Shown piece by piece: positions 8,618 to 15,920 of a DNA stretch of 64,000 bases; the stretch's first letter is position 1, and each line of letters begins with the position of its first letter. The notes beneath the pieces are model-generated. The model made no database searches, was not told where the DNA came from, and worked only from the letters and a program-made list of their open reading frames with translations. Position numbers and translations under genes: made by a program. Source of the DNA: G963666895 sp963666895 (lineage in GTDB: Bacteria > Desulfobacterota > Desulfovibrionia > Desulfovibrionales > Desulfovibrionaceae); NCBI GenBank assembly GCA_963666895.2, contig CAXXNS010000012.1:48055-112054 (forward strand), in the 5' to 3' direction.

Positions 8618-9040
8618 GTGCAGAGGCTGCGGCTCCCGGCCCGGCTGGACCGGCTGGAGGAGGCCCGGGCGTTCGTCCTGGACTCCGCCCGCGACCTGGG
8701 CCTGCCCGAAACCGTGCTCAACCGCGTGGAACTGGTTCTGGAGGAGGCCCTGGTCAACGTCATCCGCCACGCCTACGGCGGCGGCCCGGGCGAGGTGGAG
8801 GTGACCTGCGCCCTGGCCCCGGCCGGACCGGGCCGGAAACGCTTCCTGGTGGAGATCAGGGACTCGGGACCCAGCTTCGACCCCAACCACGGGCCCGCGC
8901 CGGACCTGGAGTCCAGCCTGGAGGAGCGGCGCATCGGCGGCCTGGGCATCCACCTCATGCGGCGCATGGCCGACGAACTGACCTGGGAGCGCATCGAGCC
9001 CCACAACGTCCTGCGCCTGGGCTTCGACCGGCCCGACTAA
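8618..9040 (+). CDS. RsbW-like serine kinase / anti-sigma factor ATPase
   Basis: A 140-residue single-domain GHKL ATPase. The GTG start at 8618 follows GGGAGGA. The N-box VLEEALVNVIRHAY (about 41-54) is intact, with the catalytic Glu and metal-binding Asn; the G1 box IRDSGPSFDP and the G2 box GGLGIHLMRRMAD follow. Proteins of this build act in partner switching: they phosphorylate a STAS-domain antagonist or bind a sigma factor. No STAS partner or PP2C phosphatase is adjacent, so its target is unknown. It lies divergent to the degenerate PAS/kinase protein and convergent with thiE, whose stop it overlaps by 4 bp. Confidence 0.82.
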   Translation: MQRLRLPARLDRLEEARAFVLDSARDLGLPETVLNRVELVLEEALVNVIRHAYGGGPGEVEVTCALAPAGPGRKRFLVEIRDSGPSFDPNHGPAPDLESSLEERRIGGLGIHLMRRMADELTWERIEPHNVLRLGFDRPD

Positions 9041-9669
9041 ATTTTTTTCATGGCCCGGACCAGGGCCTGGGCCGCAGCTCGGGGTGATTCCGCGCTGCAG
9101 ATGGCCGAGACCACGGCCAGACCGGCCGGATCGCAGGCCGCCACCCGGGCCGCGTTCTCCAGGCCGATCCCGCCGATGGCCACCACGGGCTTGCTGGAAA
9201 AATCCACGGCCCGGCGTAGCCCGTCCAGGCCCAGGGGCTCGCCCGCGTCCGCCTTGGTGGCCGTGGCGTAGACCGGGCCCAGTCCCAGGTAGTCCACGTC
9301 CAGCCCCTCGGCTTCCTGCAACTGGTCCCAGTGGTCGATGGACAGGCCGAGCAGCATGTCCGGGCCGATGAGCGCCCGCACGTCGGCCGGGTGCATGTCC
9401 GACTGGCCCACGTGCACACCGTGGGCGCCCGCTGCCAGGGCCACGTCCACCCGGTCGTTGATGACCAGGGGCACGCCCAGGGGGTCGAGCATCTCGCGCA
9501 CGGCCCGGGCCAGGGCCACGAAGTCGCGGGTGTCGGCCTCCTTCTCGCGCAGCTGCACCACGCCCGCGCCTCCGGCCACGGCCTCGGCCACCACGGCCAT
9601 GAGGTCGCGGCCCAGGCACAGGGCGCGGTCCGTGACCAGGTACACGCTCAGGTCGGGAAAGATCCTCAC
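9037..9669 (-). CDS. thiE: thiamine-phosphate synthase ThiE
   Basis: A 210-residue TIM-barrel enzyme of the usual ThiE length, joining hydroxymethylpyrimidine diphosphate and thiazole phosphate to thiamine phosphate. Landmarks are YLVTDRALC at the start, VVQLREKEADTRDF, VINDRVDVALAAGAHGVHVGQ with its metal-binding Asp, GLGPVYATATKADAGEPLGLD, and PVVAIGGIG for phosphate binding. The GTG start at 9669 overlaps the TGA of thiM by 4 bp (GTGA) and has GGAGGAGG ahead of it, so it is coupled to thiM. No recognisable TPP riboswitch precedes the operon. Confidence 0.95.
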   Translation of the reverse strand: MRIFPDLSVYLVTDRALCLGRDLMAVVAEAVAGGAGVVQLREKEADTRDFVALARAVREMLDPLGVPLVINDRVDVALAAGAHGVHVGQSDMHPADVRALIGPDMLLGLSIDHWDQLQEAEGLDVDYLGLGPVYATATKADAGEPLGLDGLRRAVDFSSKPVVAIGGIGLENAARVAACDPAGLAVVSAICSAESPRAAAQALVRAMKKI

Positions 9670-10481
9670 GAGACCTCCTCCACCCGGAATCCCCGGCGCA
9701 CGTCCTCGGGACCGATAGTGTACAGGGCGTCGTACAGGGCCAGCTGCAGGCTGCCGGGCCCGGCCGCATTCTGCCCGGCCATCTCCCCGGCCAGGTTCAT
9801 GGCTCCGGCCCCGTGCACCGCGGCCAGGAAGGGGTCCTTCTCCACGGCCAGGAAGGCGCCGGTGACTGCCGATGCCGTGCAGCCCAGGCCCGTGACCCGG
9901 GGCATCATGGCGTGGCCGCCGTACAGCCGCACGGCCCGCTCGCCGTTGGTGACCAGGTCGGTCTCGCCGCTGAGCTGGACAACGACGTTGTTGTCCCCGG
10001 CCAGGCGCAGGGCCGACTCCAGGGCCTGGTCCACGGACTGGCTGGAGTCCACGCCCTTGGGCTTGCCCGACGCTCCGGCCACGGCCATGATCTCCGAGGC
10101 GTTGGCCCGGACCACGGCCGGCTTGTACTCCTTGACGAACTCGCGGGCCAGGCTGGTGCGCAGGGCGGTGGCCCCGGCCGCCACCGGGTCCAGCACCCAG
10201 GGCAGGCCGATCTCCCTGGCCTTTTCCAGGGAGGCCCGCATGCCCTCGATCTGCTCCCGGCCGGGCGTGCCGATGTTGATGACCAGGCTTCCGGCCAGGG
10301 CGACCAGCTCGGGCATCTCCTCGGCCGCGTGGGCCATGGCCGGAGACGCGCCCAGGGCCAGCAGGGCATTGGCCGTATTGTTGGTGACCACGTAGTTGGT
10401 GACGTTGAGGACCAGCGGGGCCTGCTCGCGGATGGCCAGGATGTTGTTCCACAGGGCGTCGGCATCGTGTACGGGAATCAT
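9666..10481 (-). CDS. thiM: hydroxyethylthiazole kinase ThiM
   Basis: A 271-residue ribokinase-like enzyme that phosphorylates 4-methyl-5-(2-hydroxyethyl)thiazole for thiamine salvage. Family marks are VTNYVVTNNTANALLALGASP, PWVLDPVAAGAT, VRANASEI and the active-site loop VTGLGCTASAVTGAF containing the conserved Cys. The start at 10481 has GGAGGAG ahead of it and overlaps the stop of the upstream gene by 4 bp (ATGA). With ThiE it forms a salvage route that needs only an external or endogenous pyrimidine. Confidence 0.95.
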   Translation of the reverse strand: MIPVHDADALWNNILAIREQAPLVLNVTNYVVTNNTANALLALGASPAMAHAAEEMPELVALAGSLVINIGTPGREQIEGMRASLEKAREIGLPWVLDPVAAGATALRTSLAREFVKEYKPAVVRANASEIMAVAGASGKPKGVDSSQSVDQALESALRLAGDNNVVVQLSGETDLVTNGERAVRLYGGHAMMPRVTGLGCTASAVTGAFLAVEKDPFLAAVHGAGAMNLAGEMAGQNAAGPGSLQLALYDALYTIGPEDVRRGFRVEEVS

Positions 10482-10774
10482 TTCAAACGCTCCTCCACCG
10501 CGGCCACCTTGCCTGCCAGGCGGCCCGACGGCCCCTGGCGCCAATCCACGGTGACCCCGAGATAAACCCGCTCGCAGTCCGCGCGCAGGGCCTCATGACA
10601 CTTGGCGATGACCGCCATGACCTCGTCGTATTCCCCCTCCAGGGAGGTGCCCATGGGCCCGAGCACGTGGGGCAGGCCCGAGGCGCGGACCACGGCCAGG
10701 GCCTTGGCCACGTGGTCGGCCACGGAAACTCCCTCACCTATAGGAAAGATGGAAAACTGTGCCACACAGCTCAT
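10478..10774 (-). CDS. MTH1187 family thiamine-binding protein
   Basis: A 98-residue ferredoxin-like protein of the DUF77/MTH1187 family (QFSIFPIGEGVSVADHVAKAL at its start, GPMGTSLEGEYDEVM in the middle). Relatives bind thiamine or its pyrimidine part. It is the first gene of a three-gene operon with thiM and thiE, overlapping thiM by 4 bp, and the context supports a role in pyrimidine or thiamine capture. AAGGAG precedes the ATG at 10774; longer in-frame starts upstream have no such site. Confidence 0.87.
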   Translation of the reverse strand: MSCVAQFSIFPIGEGVSVADHVAKALAVVRASGLPHVLGPMGTSLEGEYDEVMAVIAKCHEALRADCERVYLGVTVDWRQGPSGRLAGKVAAVEERLK

Positions 10775-10835
10775 GAAGCGCTCCTTGCTTTCGCGACCCT
10801 TGACCATTGCCCGTTGCCTGACGCATACAGGGGCC

Positions 10836-11162
10836 ATGAATCAAAACCCAGCGGAGAACACCGACGTCCCCGGGACCAACCGTTCGGCCCACCTGCTGGC
10901 CCTGCTCTCCTTCCTGGTCAGCCTGGCCATGCTCGTGGCCTGGGGCTGGCTGGGAGCCAAGCGCGCCGAAATCTCCAGACCGGCCGCGTCCGTGCTGTCC
11001 AGCATCGGCTACGTGATCAACGGCCTGGGCATCATCACCGGCATCTGGGGCACGATCAAGGACGAATCCGCCCGCACCCTGGGCCTCATCGGCGCGGCCT
11101 GCAACGCGGCGCAGCCCATCTTCATCCTGTTCTATTCGGCCGCCTTTCCCCTGGCCAACTAG
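10836..11162 (+). CDS. small membrane protein, function unknown
   Basis: A 108-residue protein with AGGGG six bases before its ATG. A polar N-terminus (1-18) leads into a hydrophobic segment at about 20-40, a second at about 54-70 and a third near the end (84-103). No motif identifies it. It begins 62 bp from the divergent thiamine operon and its stop overlaps the convergent AEC transporter gene by 4 bp. The compact arrangement and clear ribosome binding site support a real gene. Confidence 0.65.
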   Translation: MNQNPAENTDVPGTNRSAHLLALLSFLVSLAMLVAWGWLGAKRAEISRPAASVLSSIGYVINGLGIITGIWGTIKDESARTLGLIGAACNAAQPIFILFYSAAFPLAN

Positions 11163-12109
11163 ACCAGCAGCCCGAACATCAGAGGAGCGGTGAACACGCT
11201 CGCTCCGGCCGTGGCCAGAACCAGCCTGGAGGCCAGCCCGGCGTCGCATCCGTAGCGCGCGGACAAGGCCACGGACAGCAGGGCCGAGGGCATGGACGCC
11301 TCGAGCACCAGGACGCGCCGTTCCATGTCCGTCACGGCCAGCGGCCCGGACAGCAGCCAGACCAGGACCGGTTGGATCGCCAGCAACACCAGGCAGGCGG
11401 CCAAGGCGGGAGCCAGGACCCGCCGCAAATCCTGAAACTTCAAGGCCACGCCCACGGTCAGCACCACCAGGAAGGTGTTGGCCCGGGCGACCATGCCCAG
11501 GGCGTCGGAAACCGGCTTCAACGGCCCATGGGCGTCCAGGGGCCCCAATGCCGAGCAGAGCAGGCCCAGAATCACGGCCGCGAAAATGGGCGAGACGAAG
11601 AACCGGGCCGCCTGGGATATGCGCGAGGCGGCCGTGTCCTGGTCGCTGCCGTAGTACATGGCCAGCATGACCCCGATGGTGAACAGCACCGGCCCCACGC
11701 CCAGTTCGGACACCAGCACCCCCTCGGTGATGGCCGAGGGACGGCCGGGAAAGACCTCGGCCAGGAGCGGGTACCCGAGCATGGTGGAGCTTCCAAAGGC
11801 CGCCGCCAGCAAAAAGGCCCCGGTGGCCGCGCGGTCCAGCCGCAGCAGCCGGGCCGCTCCCCAGGCCAGTGCCAGGCAGCCCAGTTCGGCCCCGGCCATG
11901 GCCAGGGCCAGCACGGATTCCGACCATTGCAACGCGCCGAAGGCCAGGGAATGGAAAATGAGCACGGGCAAGGTGACCTGGGTCACCAGCCTGCCAAGCA
12001 CGGGTCCATGCTCCTCGGCCAGCACGCCCAGACGCTTCAACCCGGCCGCGCCCAGAACCAGGCCGGCCAGGATGACCACGGAGACCAGTATGTCCGCCAT
12101 TCCAGGCAT
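11159..12109 (-). CDS. AEC family transporter (auxin efflux carrier fold)
   Basis: A 316-residue membrane protein with about ten predicted helices. The N-terminal pattern (ADILVSVVILAGLVLGAAGL) and the later FGSSTMLGYPLLAEVF, matching the conserved N-x-G/S-x-x-G-P kink region, are those of the AEC superfamily, whose bacterial members move dicarboxylates or malonate. The substrate cannot be read from sequence. Two ATGs three codons apart (12109 and 12100) are possible starts; neither has a strong ribosome binding site. It appears monocistronic. Confidence 0.83.
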   Translation of the reverse strand: MPGMADILVSVVILAGLVLGAAGLKRLGVLAEEHGPVLGRLVTQVTLPVLIFHSLAFGALQWSESVLALAMAGAELGCLALAWGAARLLRLDRAATGAFLLAAAFGSSTMLGYPLLAEVFPGRPSAITEGVLVSELGVGPVLFTIGVMLAMYYGSDQDTAASRISQAARFFVSPIFAAVILGLLCSALGPLDAHGPLKPVSDALGMVARANTFLVVLTVGVALKFQDLRRVLAPALAACLVLLAIQPVLVWLLSGPLAVTDMERRVLVLEASMPSALLSVALSARYGCDAGLASRLVLATAGASVFTAPLMFGLLV

Positions 12110-12163
12110 GTCTGTTGAGTACCCGCGCGCCTGTTCAGGGTCAAGACTCCACGGCGCATGACG

Positions 12164-12197
12164 AAAAAAAGGAGCCGACCCACGACGGGTCGGCTCC
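12164..12197 (-). terminator. terminator of the peroxiredoxin gene
   Basis: On the minus strand GGAGCCGACC pairs with GGTCGGCTCC and is followed by seven T residues, 45 bp after the peroxiredoxin stop codon. Confidence 0.88.
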
Positions 12198-12241
12198 AAG
12201 CCGCGTTACGCCACCCCCGCCGGGGAGGCGGTTCAAGACTG

Positions 12242-12883
12242 CTAGATCTTCTTGTGGCAGAACCACCAGTCGAAGCAGCCGTCCTTGCCCTTGCGCTCGG
12301 CCGCGGTCTTGGTGTCCGCGGCCGGGGGAATGATGGCCTCGTCTCCGATGAGTTCGTTGTTGGGCCAGCCCGCGGGCAGGGCCACGCCCTTGGCGTCGGA
12401 GGTCTGCAGGGCCTTCACGGCCCGGACGATCTCGTCCATGTTGCGGCCGATCTCCTGAGGGTAATAGATCATCAAGCGCAGCTTGCCTTCAGGATCGATG
12501 ACGAAGACCGCGCGTACGGTGTTGGTTCCCTTGGCCGCATGGACCATGCCCAAAGCGCCGGCCACCTTGCCCATGTCGTCCGCGATGATGGGGAACTCGA
12601 TCTTCACGCCCAGGCGCTCCTCGATCCACTCCACCCACTTGATGTGTGAGAAGACCTGGTCGATGGACAGGCCGATGAGCTCGCAGCCCAGTTCCTGAAA
12701 TTCCTTGTAGCGCTTCTGGAAGGCCACGAACTCCGTGGTGCAGACCGGGGTGAAGTCGGCCGGATGGCTGAACAGGACGACCCATTTGCCCTTGTAGTCG
12801 TCGGGCAGGACCTTGCGGCCGTGGGTGGTCACCATTTCGATGCGGGGCATGCTTTCGCCGAGCAGAGGGATACCGGATTCCAT
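12242..12883 (-). CDS. peroxiredoxin, Prx6/1-Cys-like
   Basis: A 213-residue thioredoxin-fold peroxidase that reduces hydrogen and alkyl peroxides. The peroxidatic site PADFTPVCTTE (41-51, Cys48) is intact. The C-terminus DGCFDWWFCHKK carries Cys203 and Cys209, the arrangement of archaeal Prx6-type enzymes in which a C-terminal Cys takes part in recycling. AAGGAG lies ahead of the ATG. Its promoter holds several overlapping AT-rich palindromes, suggesting peroxide- or iron-dependent control by a Fur/PerR-type regulator such as the one encoded at 2742. It ends in a strong terminator, so it is a single-gene unit suited to stress induction in an anaerobe. Confidence 0.93.
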   Translation of the reverse strand: MESGIPLLGESMPRIEMVTTHGRKVLPDDYKGKWVVLFSHPADFTPVCTTEFVAFQKRYKEFQELGCELIGLSIDQVFSHIKWVEWIEERLGVKIEFPIIADDMGKVAGALGMVHAAKGTNTVRAVFVIDPEGKLRLMIYYPQEIGRNMDEIVRAVKALQTSDAKGVALPAGWPNNELIGDEAIIPPAADTKTAAERKGKDGCFDWWFCHKKI

Positions 12884-12910
12884 TGTTCTTCTCCTTGCCT
12901 GAGGTTTTGT

Positions 12911-12936
12911 TATAAATGATAATAGGAATCATTCCT
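12911..12936. promoter_or_regulatory. overlapping palindromes in the peroxiredoxin promoter
   Basis: AATGAT (12915-12920) and ATCATT (12928-12933) form an inverted repeat. Inside it AGGAAT-C-ATTCCT (12924-12936) is a second perfect dyad. TTATAAATGATAAT is similar to Fur/PerR operators. The site lies 30-50 bp before the gene in an otherwise AT-rich leader. Recognition by a Fur-family protein is inferred. Confidence 0.5.
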
Positions 12937-12981
12937 GAGAAGAAATATACCTACAATAACACAAAACGCAAGAGGCTCGGA

Positions 12982-13013
12982 GAAAAAAAATAATCCGCCG
13001 GGAAAGCGGATTA
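12982..13013 (-). terminator. terminator of the NMT1-domain kinase gene
   Basis: TAATCCGC (12991-12998) pairs with GCGGATTA (13006-13013); on the minus strand a run of eight T residues follows. It lies 35 bp after the kinase stop codon. Confidence 0.85.
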
Positions 13014-13047
13014 GAAATCAGGTTGTTAGGTGTTCCCTGAAAAGGGC

Positions 13048-15843
13048 TTAGTCGGTGTCTGAAGGCCAGGAGGCGACTGCCATCGGCAACAAGACGTGGA
13101 ATGCGCTACCCTGGCCCACCGCGCTCTCCAGCCGGATGCGGCCACCCATGGCCTTGACCAGCCTACTGCTGATGGTCAGGCCCAGGCCGGAACCGGAATA
13201 GCGGCGGGTATGGCTGCCGTCGGCCTGGCGGAAGCTGTCGAAGATGACCTCCCGCTGCTCCGGGGCGATGCCGATGCCCGTGTCGCGGACCGTGAACTCG
13301 ATCTCCACGGTTCCGCCCTCCGTGGGCTGGGGCGAGTCGCCGTCAGGGGAGCAGGCGATCTCCAACTCCACCTGGCCCTTCTCCGTGAACTTGACCGCGT
13401 TGTCCACCAGGTTGGCGAGCACCTGCCGGACACGGTCCAGATCGCCGCACACCGACAGGGGCAGGTTCCCGGACGGTGTGATGAGCAATTCCAACCCGCG
13501 CTCCGCAGCCACGGCCCGCTGCCCGGACAGGACGCTCTGGGCCAGCTGCTGGAGATTGAACTCCGACTCCTGGAGCTCCAGCCGCCCGGCCTCGATGCGG
13601 GACAGGTCCAGGATATCGGAAAGCAGCGACATGAGCGCGCGGGCCGAATCCAGCACCGTGTTCAGGTAGTCGCGCTGCTCGTTGGTCAGTTCCGTGGTGC
13701 CCAGCAATTCGGCCATGCCCATGATGCCGTTCATGGGCGTGCGGAACTCGTGGCTCATGTTGGCCAGGAACTCGGTCTTGGCGCGGTTGGCCTCCTCGGC
13801 CGTCATCAGGGCCTGCTGAAGCTTTTCCTGGGCCGTCTTCAGCTCGGTGATGTCCATGGCCACGGTCAGGACTTCCTTGAGCGCGCCGTTGGGATGGAAC
13901 ACCGGGTCCGAACTGGAGATCACCCACCGCCGCTCATCAAGCCGGGGGCTGTCGATGCCCAGGACCACGTTCTTCACGGCCCGGCCCGTGGCCACGACCC
14001 GGAAGGCCGGGACCTGGGACCGATCGAACTTCTTCCCCTGCTCGTCGCAAATCCCCCAGGACGAATCGCGCAGGCGCGGGTTGAACAGTTCCTCCCGGGT
14101 CAGGCCCAACAATTCCAGGGTCACGGGGTTGGCGTCCTGCAACACGCCCTTGTCGTCATGCACCAGCACGCCCACCCGGAAGGTCTCCACCAGCATGCGC
14201 CAGCGGTTCTCGCTCTCCTGGCGGGCCAGTTCCGCCTCCATGCTCCGGGTGACGTCCTGTATGGTTCCAAAGGTCTTGTACACTTGGCCGTTGACCATGC
14301 TGGCCAGCCCATGGACACGGACCCAGAGCGGCCGGTTTTTGGCCGTGGTCATGCGCAGGGTCAATTCGTAGGCCTCGCCCGTCTCCAGGAGGTGCCGGGC
14401 CGCCTCCCGCAGCCTCTCCCGGTCCTCGGGATCAAAGAACGCCAGGCCTGATTCCATGCTGACGTGAAAATCCTCCCCCACCTCGTGCAACTCGTAGAGT
14501 TGTTCCGACCAGGTCGCGCCCCCGGTTTCCGGGTCCATCTCCCAGCCGCCGATCCTGGCGATGCGGCCGGTGCGCTCCAGCAGGTCGCGGTTCGCGCGCA
14601 GATCCTCCTCGATGCGCCTGCGCTCGGTGACCTCGGCCAGCAGGGCCTTGTTGGCCTCGGAGAGCTCGGCCGTTCGCTCGGCCACCCGTTCCTCCAACTG
14701 GTCGCGAGCACGGCGCACAGCGTCCTCGGCCTGCTTGCGCTCCTCCACCTCCAGCTCCAGCTCCCGGGTGCGGTTGTTCACGGCCTGGGACAGAGTGCGA
14801 TTGAAGTGCCACAGGGCCAAGGCGGTGACCACGGCCACCAGGGCCAATACGGACACCACCACGCTGGCCCCGAGCACCCATTCCGGCAGCCCGTCGGGGT
14901 CCGAGGGATACAGGAACCCGTCCAGGTTCAGGTCGACGGGTATCAGGCCCATCTCCGAGAAGATCTGGGCCATGCGCTCCCAGCGGCCCCGGCTCATGTG
15001 CCCCAGATCCACCAGATGCGGGAGCATGAGGCCGCGCATGGCCTCGGCCTCGAACAGCAGGTGCTCCAGGGTCTTGTCCGAGCCGTAGACGTCCATGACG
15101 ATGCGGGCCGCGTCCTCGGGATGCTCCAGGGCCCACTGCCAGCCCCGCAGGCTGGCGGCCAGGAACCGCTTCACCCGGCCGGGGTGGTCCCGAACCTCGG
15201 AAGACGAGGCGAAGATGCAGTCGCCGTAGAAATCCACCCCGTAGGTCACCGGCCGTATGAGCCGGAACGAGACGCCGCGCTTCATCAAATAGAAGGGCGT
15301 GTTGGTCAGGAATACGGCCATGGCGTCCACCCGGCCGTCGATGAGCTCCTCCAGGTCCCAGGTGGGTTCGGTCAGCTGGAGGCTGCCCAGTCCGATGCCC
15401 TCGCGCAGGAACATGGCCCAGATGTCCATCTCGCTCTTGGGAGACATCATGAGCCGCTTGCCCGCCAGGTCGTGGGGCGTGTTCAGGCCGGACTCGGCCA
15501 ATACGGCCAGGGCGTTGGGGGAATGCTGGTGGATGGCCGCCAGGACCTTGATGGCCGCCCCGTGGTGCCAGGCCAGGAGCAGTTCCGGCCCGGCCAGGCC
15601 ATACTGGGCGCGACCCTCGGCCACCTCGTCGATGACGTCCACGCCCGGGCGGTAGGACTGGAGGACCACGTCAAGCCCGGCTTCCTCGTAATATCCCCGC
15701 TCAACGGCCGCATAAAAGCCAGCGAACTGGAACTGTGGATACCAGCGAAGCTGCAGGGCCACCCGGTCCGCGGCCCACGCGGCCTGGCACATCGCGAGGA
15801 TGCAGCCTGCCGCGAGAAGAAAAGGAAAACACCTCCGTCCCAT
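13048..15843 (-). CDS. sensor histidine kinase with periplasmic NMT1/THI5-like binding domain
   Basis: A 931-residue sensor. A signal peptide (1-25) precedes an NMT1/THI5-like substrate-binding domain (about 26-310; VALQLRWYPQFQFAGFYAA, later GLDVVLQSYRPG). One membrane helix follows at about 320-343, then a coiled coil, two PAS domains (about 418-534 and 540-660), a HisKA domain with H699 in SHEFRTP, and an ATPase with DTGIGI and GSGLGLTI. There is no receiver domain, so a separate response regulator must exist; none is nearby. The binding-protein fold suggests direct sensing of a small molecule. Relatives of this fold bind thiamine-pyrimidine precursors, nitrate or sulfonates. The gene is monocistronic with a good terminator. 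Confidence 0.9.
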   Translation of the reverse strand: MGRRCFPFLLAAGCILAMCQAAWAADRVALQLRWYPQFQFAGFYAAVERGYYEEAGLDVVLQSYRPGVDVIDEVAEGRAQYGLAGPELLLAWHHGAAIKVLAAIHQHSPNALAVLAESGLNTPHDLAGKRLMMSPKSEMDIWAMFLREGIGLGSLQLTEPTWDLEELIDGRVDAMAVFLTNTPFYLMKRGVSFRLIRPVTYGVDFYGDCIFASSSEVRDHPGRVKRFLAASLRGWQWALEHPEDAARIVMDVYGSDKTLEHLLFEAEAMRGLMLPHLVDLGHMSRGRWERMAQIFSEMGLIPVDLNLDGFLYPSDPDGLPEWVLGASVVVSVLALVAVVTALALWHFNRTLSQAVNNRTRELELEVEERKQAEDAVRRARDQLEERVAERTAELSEANKALLAEVTERRRIEEDLRANRDLLERTGRIARIGGWEMDPETGGATWSEQLYELHEVGEDFHVSMESGLAFFDPEDRERLREAARHLLETGEAYELTLRMTTAKNRPLWVRVHGLASMVNGQVYKTFGTIQDVTRSMEAELARQESENRWRMLVETFRVGVLVHDDKGVLQDANPVTLELLGLTREELFNPRLRDSSWGICDEQGKKFDRSQVPAFRVVATGRAVKNVVLGIDSPRLDERRWVISSSDPVFHPNGALKEVLTVAMDITELKTAQEKLQQALMTAEEANRAKTEFLANMSHEFRTPMNGIMGMAELLGTTELTNEQRDYLNTVLDSARALMSLLSDILDLSRIEAGRLELQESEFNLQQLAQSVLSGQRAVAAERGLELLITPSGNLPLSVCGDLDRVRQVLANLVDNAVKFTEKGQVELEIACSPDGDSPQPTEGGTVEIEFTVRDTGIGIAPEQREVIFDSFRQADGSHTRRYSGSGLGLTISSRLVKAMGGRIRLESAVGQGSAFHVLLPMAVASWPSDTD

Positions 15844-15920
15844 AAGACACTCGTCTTTTGTCTAGCACCGCGTTTCGGCTAGGTAAAGACATATCGGAAC
15901 CGACAGGAATGCTGTGCCGA

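Noticed and set aside
10775..10835. Possible TPP riboswitch before the MTH1187-thiM-thiE operon
   Set aside because: Only about 60 bp separate the divergent genes and no CUGAGA-type core is visible.
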